From Reichenbachiella ulvae (GTDB lineage: Bacteria > Bacteroidota > Bacteroidia > Cytophagales > Cyclobacteriaceae), in NCBI RefSeq assembly GCF_025833875.1, contig NZ_JAOYOD010000001.1, positions 3,286,001 through 3,350,000 on the forward strand: DNA of 64,000 nucleotides. The letters are read 5' to 3'. The position numbers were made by a program, and so were the translations under genes. Below, one piece after another: positions 19,609-28,843 of the stretch (within the stretch, counting starts at the first letter, position 1; the number at the start of each line of letters is the position of its first letter). Below the pieces are notes generated by a model. The model had not been told where the DNA came from. It saw only the letters and a list, made by a program, of their open reading frames with translations, and ran no database searches.

Positions 19609-20449
19609 GTTTTACATTCAAGGTCCATACCGGACGCTTCGCATGATTCACGACATCTTCGGCAATGGATCCAATCAGCAGATGCATGATACCTGTACGT
19701 CCGTGCGTTTCCATGGCGATCATATCTGCATCGATTTCTTCTGCAAAGGAAACAATTCCATCCTCTTCTGAAAAATCATTGTAAATATGTGTGCTGCAAT
19801 TTTCGAAACCATAGTCCGAAACAAACTGCCCCATCAGCTTCTTGTCATACTTTGTACTTTGGAAATCACCCGGAGAATTGACTCTCACGAAATGAAGCTC
19901 CGCATTGAGAGACTTCTGCAACTGCATCAAATGCTTGATAAAATCTGGTGTTGCATCTTTAAAACCGGATGCCACTGCTATCTTATTGATCTTGTCTACA
20001 TCGCACTTGCTTTTCATGGTCACAACAGGAACGTGACTTTTTCTGATCACTCTTTCAGCATTAGAACCTGTCAGCTCCTGAGTCATACCTTCTGTACCTT
20101 CGGTGCCCATGATCACAATGTCGCACTTGGTTTCAGTAATTTGCTCTGTTATTTCGATGTATGGATTTCCTAATTTAATCTTCCATTTCACTTCTGGCCC
20201 TTTGCCTTCCGCTTTGGCTAACCAATCAGCCATTTTGGCCTCAGCTTGCTCAATCATTTTTTTGATGAAGATGGATTCCATTGGGTCTGCATCTACCACC
20301 CCCATATAATGTACTGACGAACTGGAGGGGTGTTCTATAATGTGAAGCAATACAATTTGGCCGCCTTCCTTGTTCGCTACCTGTAGCGCCAAATCAAAGG
20401 CATGTTCGGCAACTGGTGAGAAATCGGTAGGCACGAGTATCGTATTCAT
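19583..20449 (-). CDS. Tandem-domain universal stress protein
   Basis: 288 residues from the ATG at 20449 (MNTILVPTDFSP), the usual UspA N-terminus; the frame extends upstream but without family-like sequence. Two Usp domains are present. Each ends in an ATP-binding type loop: GTEGTEGMTQELTGSNAERV in the first half and THGRTGIMHLLIGSIAEDV in the second. Role: cytoplasmic nucleotide-binding stress protein, exact function unknown. It is co-transcribed with the SUI1 gene. Confidence 0.9.
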   Translation of the reverse strand: MNTILVPTDFSPVAEHAFDLALQVANKEGGQIVLLHIIEHPSSSSVHYMGVVDADPMESIFIKKMIEQAEAKMADWLAKAEGKGPEVKWKIKLGNPYIEITEQITETKCDIVIMGTEGTEGMTQELTGSNAERVIRKSHVPVVTMKSKCDVDKINKIAVASGFKDATPDFIKHLMQLQKSLNAELHFVRVNSPGDFQSTKYDKKLMGQFVSDYGFENCSTHIYNDFSEEDGIVSFAEEIDADMIAMETHGRTGIMHLLIGSIAEDVVNHAKRPVWTLNVKRESSVKES

Positions 20450-20553
20450 ATCTATTGTGTTTTGTTGATTTTCTTCTAAATCTACAGAACTTTTCCATAG
20501 TATCCGAAAAAGTATACGATCTGGAGCGCTAACAGATACATTCCCTAGCACAT

Positions 20554-20583
20554 AAAAAAAGGGCGACCTAAGTCACCCCTTAT
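20554..20583 (-). terminator. Intrinsic terminator
   Basis: On the minus strand GGGTGAC, loop TTAG and GTCGCCC are followed by T7. It lies 35 bp after the stop of the small exported protein gene at 20616. Confidence 0.75.
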
Positions 20584-20615
20584 TTCCTCCACAGAGGATT
20601 CTACTTTTCTTTTGA

Positions 20616-21020
20616 TTATTTCATCAAGGCAACCAGCTTATCCTGGATATCTGATGTATCTGCTGTAGCATCTTTCAACTCCGCCTTTCTAGCATCGATA
20701 CTTTTGATGTAATAGTTAGCGGCTTCTTTTGGCAAGTGGCACTTAGCATAGTAGTCACCCATTACTTCCAAATTGTACGAATTGGTTTTGATCTCCATTG
20801 ACTGATCCAACCACTCTTTGGCGGTAGCCAATCCTGCATCTTTTTTGATTAGGTATTCTGCTTGTTTGGTTAAAAGCTTCCAATCATCTGGAGCACCATT
20901 TTCTACTGCCTCTGTGGCTTTTTCGATGGCCTTCTCTTTAGTTCCGAAAGCGAATGAAGTTGTACTTACTAATAAGATAGCTGCGATTGCGAATGTTGTA
21001 GTTTTTATTAAGTTTTTCAT
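20616..21020 (-). CDS. Small exported TPR-like protein, function unknown
   Basis: 134 residues from the ATG at 21020; an ATG 30 bp upstream is possible but the inner one begins the signal peptide (MKNLIKTTTFAIAAILLVSTTSFA). The mature part is helical and resembles a degenerate TPR: AVENGAPDDWKLLTKQAEYL, then VMGDYYAKCHLPKEAANYYI. No catalytic motif. It is monocistronic, with its own terminator. Confidence 0.7.
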   Translation of the reverse strand: MKNLIKTTTFAIAAILLVSTTSFAFGTKEKAIEKATEAVENGAPDDWKLLTKQAEYLIKKDAGLATAKEWLDQSMEIKTNSYNLEVMGDYYAKCHLPKEAANYYIKSIDARKAELKDATADTSDIQDKLVALMK

Positions 21021-21218
21021 GACTGTGTTTATTTTAAAAGTTTTTGACATCTGACCATTCTATTGGCGAATGATGTGCCAAAAAACATAAACTACTGAAA
21101 AACAAACACTTAAACATTTCACAAAATATTATTCGCCAAAAACCGAACAGAAAAGTGTCCCAAAACGAACGCTACCGGACAGGAAACCTTTTATTTTCGG
21201 TTTCGTACTTGCGAAAAA

Positions 21219-22115
21219 TCAGAGGATTTGGCCCAGACCGAAAAGAATAACGAAGAGTAGCGTACTTAGAGCCAACTGCTTCAAGAAGGGATCTAAATCA
21301 GCGGCAACCGTTTTATTTCTTACCGCACGATAGTTAGCTAATAAAAGAGGTGTGACCAGGACAAAAGCAAATTGCCACCAGGACTGATAGGACATCAGCA
21401 CAAAAACAACCGCTGCAATTAAACTTCCCACTAACAATATCAAATGATACTTGACAGCAGCAGACCTTCCTAGCCTAACTGGTATCGACCTTTTTCCAGC
21501 TTTTTCATCAGAATCGATATCACGAATGTTATTAACATTGAGTACTCCTGTAGCGAGCAATCCACAACTGATGGCTGGCAAAACAATCGACCAATCCATA
21601 CTCCGGCCATAGAGGAAGTATGACCCAAGCACTCCCGTCAAACCAAAAAAGAGGAAAACAGAAAGATCGCCCAACCCCACATAGCCATAAGGATTGCTGC
21701 CAGATGTATAGGTAATGGCCGCATATATAGCCAACAATCCTAATCCCAGAAAAGCCAGTGCATAGTACCAATCATCACCAAAAGCGATTAGAAGTAAGCT
21801 CACCCCTGAGATCAACGACAACACAACAAAAACCACCATTGCCCTTTTCATGGCTTGCGGACTGATCGCGCCACTTTGTACGGCTCTTTGAGGTCCTTCG
21901 CGATGCTCGCTGTCCGCCCCGTGGATAGAATCCCCATAGTCATTGGCTAGGTTGGACAGGATCTGCAGCAGCACTGTCGTCAATACAGTCAGACCAAATA
22001 TCGACCATGAGAATATCCCTTTGGCATAGGCCAAAAAGCCAGCCATAAAAATACTGGACAATGCCAGAGGCAAAGTTCTTAAGCGAAAGGCTTCTAACCA
22101 GGGTTTGATACTCAT
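21219..22115 (-). CDS. menA: 1,4-dihydroxy-2-naphthoate polyprenyltransferase
   Basis: 298 residues, about eight to nine membrane helices, UbiA superfamily. Both aspartate-rich Mg/prenyl-diphosphate motifs are present: NDYGDSIHGAD (first loop) and NNIRDIDSDEKAGKRSIPVRLG (second loop). It attaches the polyprenyl tail in menaquinone synthesis at the inner membrane. It follows argS by 5 bp and is the last gene of the arginine-linked operon; no other men gene is in the window. Confidence 0.93.
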   Translation of the reverse strand: MSIKPWLEAFRLRTLPLALSSIFMAGFLAYAKGIFSWSIFGLTVLTTVLLQILSNLANDYGDSIHGADSEHREGPQRAVQSGAISPQAMKRAMVVFVVLSLISGVSLLLIAFGDDWYYALAFLGLGLLAIYAAITYTSGSNPYGYVGLGDLSVFLFFGLTGVLGSYFLYGRSMDWSIVLPAISCGLLATGVLNVNNIRDIDSDEKAGKRSIPVRLGRSAAVKYHLILLVGSLIAAVVFVLMSYQSWWQFAFVLVTPLLLANYRAVRNKTVAADLDPFLKQLALSTLLFVILFGLGQIL

Positions 22116-22120
22116 AGGAA

Positions 22121-23908
22121 TTACATTCTTTCTGGCACGTTGATACCGAGCAGCGACATGCCCAACTTGATCGTATCCGCTACCTGACGTGATAATGCCA
22201 CTCGGAAAGCTACCAAAGCATCTTCCTCTTCGGTGAATATCGCCTGATCCGCGTAGAATTTATTATAGCCCTTGGCCAGATCGTAAACGTACTGCGCTAT
22301 GATTGATGGACTGTATTCTTCTGCTGCTGCCTTCAACTTGTTTTGACACTCGGAGATCAAATAGATCAGTTCCGCCTCATTCGATTTGAAAGCAATGTCT
22401 GTAGCTACCTGATCGCTGCTCACACCCAGCTCGGCAGCACGTCGAAGAATCGCAGAGATTCTGGCGAAAGTATATTGAATGAACGGCCCGGTGTTACCCT
22501 GAAACTCGATTGACTCTTGTGGATCGAAAAGCATACGCTTTTTAGGATCAACCTTCAGCAAGAAATATTTCAAAGCACCCAAACCAATGGTGTCATAAAG
22601 TTCTTTGGCCTGCTCTTCACTGAACCCATCGATTTTACCCAACTCACGGGTATGATCCTCTGCGATCTGAATCATCTCTGCCATCAGGTCATCGGCATCT
22701 ACTACCGTTCCTTCACGAGATTTCATTTTACCAGATGGCAAATCCACCATACCATAAGAAAGGTGAAAACATCCATCCGCCCATTCATAGCCTAATTTTT
22801 TGAGGATAAGGAAAAGCACCTTGAAGTGATAATCCTGTTCGTTGCCCACCGTATAGACCAGGCGCTCCAATCCTGGGTATTCTTTGAATCGCTGGATGGC
22901 AGTACCGATGTCCTGCGTCATGTAAACTGCGGTACCGTCGCTTCGGCGCACGATTTTCTGATCCAGACCTTCATCCGTCAGATCGATCCATACCGACCCA
23001 TCTTCCTTCTCGAAGAAATGTCCTGATTTCAAACCATTTTCCACTTCTTCTTTACCCAATAGATAGGTATCAGATTCATAGTAAAGCTTGTCAAAATCGA
23101 CACCCATTTGCTCGTAGGTCGCATCGAACCCTTCGTACACCCACCCGTTCATGGTTTCCCACAGTTGGTAGATTTCAGCATCTTTAGCCTCCCATTTGCG
23201 CAGCATATCTTGGGCTTCCAGTAGTATTGGCGCTTCCTTTTCAGCCTCCTCTTTGGTTTTACCTGCTGCGACCAGTTCTTCTATTTCCTTCTTATATGCC
23301 TTGTCGAACTCGACATAGTATTTGCCTACCAGTTTGTCTCCTTTCATTCCAGAAGAAGCAGGCGTTTCTCCATTGCCGAATCTTTGCCAGGCGATCATCG
23401 ACTTACAGATGTGGATACCACGATCGTTGATGATCTGGACTTTGACCACATCATAGCCCAGGGCATCGTAGATTTTTGCCACTGAGTACCCCAGGAAAAT
23501 ATTTCTCAAATGCCCCAGGTGCAAAGGCTTGTTGGTGTTAGGTGAGGAATACTCTACCATCACCGCACTATCCTTTTTATCTCCCAGACCATATCGCTCA
23601 TCTGACAATGCCTCATTCAATACTGACAACCAGGCCGAATCAGCGATTTCGATATTCAAAAAGCCCTTTACCACGTTGAAGCCAGAAACTGCAGCTGTCT
23701 TATCCTTTAGATATTGCCCGATCTCCTGGGCGGTATCTTGCGGACTCTTTTTAGAAATGCGACCATAGGGAAAGGTCACGAATGTATAAGTCCCCTCGAA
23801 TTCCTTTCGGGTCGGTTGCAGACCCAATTCCTCCAGGTTTGCCTCGTGGCTGTAAAGTTCCTTCAGTGCAGACTGTATGCCTAGCTGTATGTCAGATGCG
23901 ATATTCAT
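22121..23908 (-). CDS. argS: Arginyl-tRNA synthetase
   Basis: 595 residues. Class I synthetase with the HIGH-like HLGH in NTNKPLHLGHLRN, an N-terminal Arg-tRNA additional domain, SGKMKSREG in the KMSKS position, and a C-terminal DALR anticodon-binding domain ending LLGINVPERM, typical of ArgRS. It charges tRNA-Arg. It is encoded 6 bp after the CtlX-like hydrolase, so arginine use in translation and arginine/citrulline turnover are transcriptionally linked here. Confidence 0.96.
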   Translation of the reverse strand: MNIASDIQLGIQSALKELYSHEANLEELGLQPTRKEFEGTYTFVTFPYGRISKKSPQDTAQEIGQYLKDKTAAVSGFNVVKGFLNIEIADSAWLSVLNEALSDERYGLGDKKDSAVMVEYSSPNTNKPLHLGHLRNIFLGYSVAKIYDALGYDVVKVQIINDRGIHICKSMIAWQRFGNGETPASSGMKGDKLVGKYYVEFDKAYKKEIEELVAAGKTKEEAEKEAPILLEAQDMLRKWEAKDAEIYQLWETMNGWVYEGFDATYEQMGVDFDKLYYESDTYLLGKEEVENGLKSGHFFEKEDGSVWIDLTDEGLDQKIVRRSDGTAVYMTQDIGTAIQRFKEYPGLERLVYTVGNEQDYHFKVLFLILKKLGYEWADGCFHLSYGMVDLPSGKMKSREGTVVDADDLMAEMIQIAEDHTRELGKIDGFSEEQAKELYDTIGLGALKYFLLKVDPKKRMLFDPQESIEFQGNTGPFIQYTFARISAILRRAAELGVSSDQVATDIAFKSNEAELIYLISECQNKLKAAAEEYSPSIIAQYVYDLAKGYNKFYADQAIFTEEEDALVAFRVALSRQVADTIKLGMSLLGINVPERM

Positions 23909-23914
23909 TTCTTA

Positions 23915-24856
23915 TTATTCTTTTGGAAGGAAAACCTCTGCCATCATGCAGCGAGCGCTTCCTCCTCCTAGTTTTTCAATTGTATTAAGTGAACTATGGA
24001 TGATGTCTTCGTTATGGTCCAACAATCGATCGATTTGTTCGGGTTCGAGTGACTGATAAGCAGACTCTGACATCACAATAAACTTCTTACCTTCCTGATT
24101 TTCTACTTGCAGCATATTGCCTGCAAATTGCTCTTTTTGGTCCTCGGTGATCTCGATGATTTCTTTGTCAGACTCCTCCAGGCTCTCGATGACTTTAGCT
24201 CTATCATCCAAATCATCAATCGAATCCAGACATATCACAGCAAAACCATCTCCCAGACACATCATCACATTGGTATGATAGATAGGTAGACGCTCGCCGT
24301 TCACACTCTGATTGGCCACAAAATCCACAATCCTAAACCCGAATTGCTCACGGAATGTCTGAAGGACATCTGGATCAGTTCTCTCAGAAAGAGCCGCATA
24401 TGCCAGTTTGTTTTCACGATCCAAAATCAAGCTACCCGTCCCTTCCAAAAACTTATTCACATGCTCAAAATCCGTAAGGTGGATCTCTTGAGATATGACA
24501 AAGCCTTTGTCCTCCAATAGATCAAAAATATCCTCTCTTCTTTCAAGTCTTCTGTTTTCGGCATACATGGGATATAAGCCCACCGTGCCGTCATGATGGA
24601 AAGACACCCAGTTGTTAGGAAAAATACTGTCTGGCGTTTCTGGTTTCAAAGTATCATTCACTACGATCACTTCGATCCCCTTAGCCTCCAGTTTCTCAAC
24701 AAAATTATCGAACTCCTCTAAAGCCTGAGACTGAATTTCAGTCTCGCTTTCCCCTTCAGGTTTTTTCTGATAGTAATTATTGACGGCCGTTTCTTCATTG
24801 AAATGAAAACTGACCGGACGTATCATCAAAAGTGTGGATGTCGTATTCGCTCCCAT
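23915..24856 (-). CDS. ctlX: CtlX-like citrulline/arginine hydrolase, amidinotransferase superfamily
   Basis: 313 residues of the guanidino-group-modifying (arginine deiminase/amidinotransferase) fold. The N-terminal TLLMIRPVSFHFNEETAVNNYYQ and FPNNWVSFHHDGTVGLYPM are characteristic of the CtlX family. GTGSLILDRENKLAYA, H in YHTNVMMCLG, and the catalytic cysteine C303 in GGGSARCMMAEVFLP follow. Family knowledge: CtlX proteins take part in citrulline use; the precise reaction here is inferred. It lies 1 bp after another hydrolase of the same superfamily and 6 bp before argS. Confidence 0.85.
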   Translation of the reverse strand: MGANTTSTLLMIRPVSFHFNEETAVNNYYQKKPEGESETEIQSQALEEFDNFVEKLEAKGIEVIVVNDTLKPETPDSIFPNNWVSFHHDGTVGLYPMYAENRRLERREDIFDLLEDKGFVISQEIHLTDFEHVNKFLEGTGSLILDRENKLAYAALSERTDPDVLQTFREQFGFRIVDFVANQSVNGERLPIYHTNVMMCLGDGFAVICLDSIDDLDDRAKVIESLEESDKEIIEITEDQKEQFAGNMLQVENQEGKKFIVMSESAYQSLEPEQIDRLLDHNEDIIHSSLNTIEKLGGGSARCMMAEVFLPKE

Positions 24857-24857
24857 A

Positions 24858-25775
24858 CTAATAGGTTCTTTTTAGGGGTAAAGTTGAACAACGAAACAGC
24901 CCTTCCATCTTGGCTATTTCAGAATATTTCACGCGCTCCACAGTAAATCCTCGCTTCTCCAATTCAGCATTGAGACGAGTAAACCCCGCCTCGCTTACTA
25001 CCACCTCTGGTGAAATAGAAAAAACATTCGAGTTCATCTCGTACATTTCTTCTTTGGTGATTTCTATACAGTTTTCTGCTCCAAACTCCTCCACCATATA
25101 GTCGTAATCAGCAGGATTTTTAAACCCTCCTTTGTATATGATGCACTGATTAGAACCGATAGGTTGAAAACAGCAGTCCAAGTGCAAGGCATTCTCTCTT
25201 GGATCTGTATCCGATTTCTTCAATTCAAAAGCCTTCACTTCATAATTCGGAAAGCTCTTTTGCAAAAACTCTACTCCAGCTCGATTGGTACGGCTGACTT
25301 TATAGGTATTGTAATCCTCCTCCTCAGAATAACCGACATACAGTTTTCCTTTCCAGGGCATCACATCCCCTCCTTCTGCATGCGCCTCACGAGGCATGAT
25401 CAAAATATTTTCCTTTTCAATTTGATTGACCAGAAAAGTAATCCCATCCTTTTCATGCTCACGATCTTCGATAATGTTAGGCATCACGAATTTATCATAT
25501 ATCACGAAACCGATATCACGTGCATAAACCTGGTTGGTATCTTCTAGCACTTCTGGTCGATAGACTTTAACTCCATGCTTTTCCAAAGCGGCACGAAAGC
25601 CTTCATTTTCTACAATTAAATCCTCTTCCTTAGGAAAAGTACCATCGAGAATATGTTCTCGAGACTTAGGATCATAGACATGCTCCAAATCTGGGGTTCC
25701 TCCCAGACTTTTGGCAGTCCCCAGGACTACCGCTTCGAGCTTTGCCGTCTCATCCCTGATCATCAATTCTATCAT
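24858..25775 (-). CDS. Arginine deiminase-superfamily hydrolase (amidinotransferase/DDAH-like)
   Basis: 305 residues. The fold is shown by YARDIGFVIYDKFVMP, AHAEGGDVMPWKGKLYVG, H in NALHLDCCFQPIG, and the catalytic cysteine C296 in FRCSTLPLKR. This pattern fits a dimethylargininase or amidinotransferase-like enzyme acting on arginine, a methylarginine or a related guanidino compound; the substrate cannot be read from sequence. First gene of the operon with ctlX, argS and menA, preceded by a good minus-strand promoter and divergent from an arginine decarboxylase-like gene. Confidence 0.85.
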   Translation of the reverse strand: MIELMIRDETAKLEAVVLGTAKSLGGTPDLEHVYDPKSREHILDGTFPKEEDLIVENEGFRAALEKHGVKVYRPEVLEDTNQVYARDIGFVIYDKFVMPNIIEDREHEKDGITFLVNQIEKENILIMPREAHAEGGDVMPWKGKLYVGYSEEEDYNTYKVSRTNRAGVEFLQKSFPNYEVKAFELKKSDTDPRENALHLDCCFQPIGSNQCIIYKGGFKNPADYDYMVEEFGAENCIEITKEEMYEMNSNVFSISPEVVVSEAGFTRLNAELEKRGFTVERVKYSEIAKMEGLFRCSTLPLKRTY

Positions 25776-25815
25776 TGGTTATCAATTAATTTTGGGTCGT
25801 TGTTTTTTGGGTCAG

Positions 25816-25844
25816 CAAATTTAATCGGATTTTAACCAAATCAA
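25816..25844 (-). promoter_or_regulatory. Bacteroidota-type promoter for the arginine hydrolase-argS-menA operon
   Basis: On the minus strand a TTG (25842-25844) lies 18 bp before TAAATTTG (25816-25823), an exact TAnnTTTG -7 box, 40 bp from the start codon at 25775. A second TTG lies 5 bp further upstream. Confidence 0.55.
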
Positions 25845-25936
25845 TTCAATGCTCGAAAACATAAATAAGTCTTTGATATTTTTTAATCTTTGTGATATTT
25901 GCGCGATTTTTCCGAACCATTTGACTTGAAAATGAG

Positions 25937-27325
25937 ATGAACAGGTACATAGATCTGATAGACCAAACTTTTTATTTCCCAACTGAAGACTTTGAGGTAA
26001 AAGACGAAAAACTACACTTTCATGGTGTGGACCTTCAAGCCATCATAGATGAATATGGCACGCCTCTCAAAATCACCTACCTACCTAAAATCTCTGAAAA
26101 GATTCAGCAAGCCAAGAAATGGTTCAGCGAAGCACTGAAGAAAAAAAATTATCAGGGAACCTATACCTACTGCTACTGTACTAAATCGAATCACTTTCAG
26201 TTTGTGGTAGAAGAGGCACTTAAGAATGACATCCATCTGGAAACTTCTTCGGCATATGATATAGCCATCATCAAAAGACTGGCAGAGCAAAAACTCATCA
26301 GTAAAGACACTTATATCATCTGCAATGGCTTCAAACGCCCACTTTATGTAGAGGAAATCACTTCGCTTTTGAACTCTGGATTCAAAAACTGTATGCCAAT
26401 TCTGGACAACATGCAGGAGCTGGAATACTATGAAGCCAATGTCAAGGAGAAGTATCAAATGGGCCTAAGAGTGGCTTCTGATGAGGAGCCGAACTTTAGC
26501 TTTTACACCTCACGTTTGGGGATTCGCTACAGCGAAATTGTGGATTTCCACGAAAACCGAATCAAGGGCAAAACAAAAGGTGAGCTCAAAATGCTCCACT
26601 ATTTCATTAATACCGGCATCAAAGATACTGCCTACTATTGGAACGAGTTGAGCCGCTTCATCAACAAATACTGCGAACTCAAAAAGGTTTGTCCAGAGAT
26701 CGAAGCGATCGATATCGGAGGCGGTTTTCCTATCAAAAACTCTCTGCACTTCGAGTATGATTTTGAATACATGGTAGAGGCCATCGTAGAGCAGATCCAA
26801 TTGATCTGTGCAGAACATGACGTGCCCGTTCCAAATATTTTCACTGAGTTCGGTAGCTATACAGTGGGAGAAAGTGGCGCTAATATCTATTCCGTGTTGG
26901 ATGCGAAATTGCAAAACGACAAAGAGCTTTGGTACATGATGGATGGATCGTTCATCACGCATATGCCAGACGTATGGGGACTAAACACGAAATTCATCAT
27001 GCTGCCTGTCAACCTGTGGAACAACGACTACCACCGCGTGAATGTCGGAGGTCTGACATGCGACAGCATGGACTACTACGATTCTGAAGCACACATTGGA
27101 GAGGTCTTCCTTCCTAAGGTCAAGAAAGATCAAACGCTATATTTTGGCTTTTTCAATACGGGAGCCTATCAGGAATCATTAGGCGGTTTTGGAGGGATCC
27201 AACATTGCCTGATCCCAGCACCCCAACATGTGATCATCGAAAAAGACGAAAATGGTGAAATGAAAAGCAGGTTGTTTGCAGAAGAACAAACCAGCGAACA
27301 AATGCTGAATATACTAGGCTACTAA
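25937..27325 (+). CDS. Arginine decarboxylase-like PLP enzyme (fold type III)
   Basis: 462 residues. The alanine-racemase/ornithine-decarboxylase fold is visible: PLP lysine K83 in YCTKSNHFQF, the glycine-rich phosphate loop IDIGGGFPIKN, and the C-terminal sheet-domain motifs GLTCDSMDYY (catalytic cysteine region) and GFFNTGAYQESLGGFGG. This length is typical of the short Bacteroidota form called arginine decarboxylase, which makes agmatine. Diaminopimelate or other amino-acid decarboxylation is possible, but the divergent arginine genes favour arginine. Confidence 0.82.
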   Translation: MNRYIDLIDQTFYFPTEDFEVKDEKLHFHGVDLQAIIDEYGTPLKITYLPKISEKIQQAKKWFSEALKKKNYQGTYTYCYCTKSNHFQFVVEEALKNDIHLETSSAYDIAIIKRLAEQKLISKDTYIICNGFKRPLYVEEITSLLNSGFKNCMPILDNMQELEYYEANVKEKYQMGLRVASDEEPNFSFYTSRLGIRYSEIVDFHENRIKGKTKGELKMLHYFINTGIKDTAYYWNELSRFINKYCELKKVCPEIEAIDIGGGFPIKNSLHFEYDFEYMVEAIVEQIQLICAEHDVPVPNIFTEFGSYTVGESGANIYSVLDAKLQNDKELWYMMDGSFITHMPDVWGLNTKFIMLPVNLWNNDYHRVNVGGLTCDSMDYYDSEAHIGEVFLPKVKKDQTLYFGFFNTGAYQESLGGFGGIQHCLIPAPQHVIIEKDENGEMKSRLFAEEQTSEQMLNILGY

Positions 27326-27391
27326 AGCTTTGAAAAATGGAAAGCCTACTTATTTTAGCGCTTCATTCATTATCCTAATTGTCTGCATACT

Positions 27392-28120
27392 TTGAACGAT
27401 AGTCTAGTCATCATACCTACCTTCAATGAAAAGGAAAACATTGAAGCCATATTGAAAGCAGTTTTAGAGCTGAATAGTGGCTTTGATATTTTGATCGTGG
27501 ATGATGGCTCCCCGGATGGGACTGCGGCCATTGTACAATCGATGATGGAGGCCCATCCTGAAATTCGTTTGATCGAACGTGAGGGAAAACTTGGCCTAGG
27601 CACCGCCTACATCCGTGGATTCGCCTATGCCATCGAACATGGCTATGACTATGTATTCGAAATGGATGCGGACTTCTCTCACAATCCAGCTGATCTTCTT
27701 CTTTTGCGCAAAGCCTGTAAAGAGGAAGGCTATCACCTGGCAGTCGGATCGCGGTACATATCTGGCGTCAATGTGGTCAACTGGCCCATGGACCGTGTAC
27801 TCATGTCTTACTTTGCCAGTATCTATGTACAATTCATCACAGGCATCCCTATCAAAGACACCACGGCCGGATTCAAATGCTACAGAAGAGAGGTTTTGGA
27901 AACCATCGGCCTGGACAACATCCATTTCGTGGGTTATGCCTTCCAGATCGAAATGAAATTCCTCACCTGGAAATATGACTTCAAGATTAAAGAAGTGCCT
28001 ATCATCTTCACAGATCGTACGAAAGGCACTTCCAAAATGAGCAGAGGCATCTTCAAAGAAGCCGTCTTCGGCGTGATCCAAATGAAAATCAAGAGCCTCT
28101 TTCGCAAGTACATTAGATAA
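27392..28120 (+). CDS. Polyprenol-phosphate mannosyl/glucosyl transferase, GT2
   Basis: 242 residues starting at a TTG (27392) before NDSLVIIPTFNEKENI; no ATG fits the family start. GT2 motifs are VDDGSPDGT and the DxD-type EMDADFSHNP, then KDTTAGFKCYRR and QIEMKFLTWKYDFKI. There is no C-terminal membrane domain, matching the soluble dolichol-phosphate mannose synthase type. It transfers a sugar from a nucleotide sugar to a lipid carrier at the inner face of the membrane. Confidence 0.9.
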   Translation: MNDSLVIIPTFNEKENIEAILKAVLELNSGFDILIVDDGSPDGTAAIVQSMMEAHPEIRLIEREGKLGLGTAYIRGFAYAIEHGYDYVFEMDADFSHNPADLLLLRKACKEEGYHLAVGSRYISGVNVVNWPMDRVLMSYFASIYVQFITGIPIKDTTAGFKCYRREVLETIGLDNIHFVGYAFQIEMKFLTWKYDFKIKEVPIIFTDRTKGTSKMSRGIFKEAVFGVIQMKIKSLFRKYIR

Positions 28121-28176
28121 GCATCAGTTATCTAACATCCCTCTGACAAGAGACCAGAAAACGAGCGGACCAATAG

Positions 28177-28238
28177 ACCAGAAGACCAGAACACCAGAGG
28201 ACCAGAACACCAGAAGACCAGAACACCAGAAGACCAGT
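28177..28238. repeat. 8-bp tandem repeat array (ACCAGAAN)
   Basis: Seven contiguous 8-bp units plus a partial one: ACCAGAAG and ACCAGAAC alternate, so the higher-order period is 16 bp, with one ACCAGAGG variant. Degenerate GACCAG units continue upstream to about 28151. It lies between the glycosyltransferase and dps in non-coding DNA. There are no unique spacers, so it is not CRISPR. Confidence 0.9.
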
Positions 28239-28348
28239 ATCCCCCATAGATGATCCTTATCAGTTCATTGTACAAATAGATAAGATTGAATCACCCTTCG
28301 GCATGCCATTTGCGTTCATTGAAGTAGAGAATTTAATCGATACAGAAC

Positions 28349-28792
28349 ATGAAAAAGAACACAGAAATAATAGGACAACTAAACGAATTACTAGCAGACT
28401 TTCAGATCTTTTACCAAAACCTAAGAGGCTTTCACTGGAATATTCAGGGTAAAAACTTCTTTGAACTACATGCCAAATTCGAAGAATTGTATGTAGATGC
28501 AGCAGCTAAAGTAGACGAAATCGCAGAGCGTATCCTCACCATCTCTGGCACCCCCATGCATGGGTTTCAGGATTATCTGGACACTGCCGAGATCGTGCCA
28601 GTAAAAAATGTCCACGATGATGAGACGGCTGTCAAAACCATAATTTCAAACCTTGAAAAAATCATCGAAAAAGAAAGAGACATCAAGGAGCTGGCTGGAT
28701 CAGTAGATGATAGTGGTACAGAAGATCAAATGTCCGCATTTATAGAAGAGCAAGAAAAAACGCTTTGGATGTACAAAGCGTGGTTGAAATAA
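28349..28792 (+). CDS. dps: Dps/ferritin-like DNA-protection protein
   Basis: 147 residues, one four-helix ferritin-like domain. Intersubunit ferroxidase residues are in place: H29 in FHWNIQG, H41 in FELHAKFEELY, and D56 and E60 in KVDEIAERIL. It oxidises iron with peroxide inside a dodecamer and protects DNA in stress. The N-terminus lacks a long lysine tail, so DNA binding is uncertain. A strong terminator follows. Confidence 0.93.
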   Translation: MKKNTEIIGQLNELLADFQIFYQNLRGFHWNIQGKNFFELHAKFEELYVDAAAKVDEIAERILTISGTPMHGFQDYLDTAEIVPVKNVHDDETAVKTIISNLEKIIEKERDIKELAGSVDDSGTEDQMSAFIEEQEKTLWMYKAWLK

Positions 28793-28815
28793 AAACACAT
28801 AACTTCAAATTCAGA

Positions 28816-28843
28816 AAGGCCACTCGAAGGAGTGGCTTTTTTT
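28816..28843. terminator. Intrinsic terminator between dps and the LuxR regulator
   Basis: A perfect 7-bp stem GCCACTC / GAGTGGC with GAAG loop is followed by T7 on the plus strand, with three A on the opposite side. It lies between convergent genes and reaches the regulator's stop region. Confidence 0.85.

Noticed and set aside
20450..20551. N-terminal extension of the universal stress protein
   Set aside because: MNTILVPTDFS at 20449 is the standard family start; the extension has no similarity.
28151..28238. CRISPR array or coding repeat
   Set aside because: An 8-bp period with no spacers; stop codons and no open frame of note.
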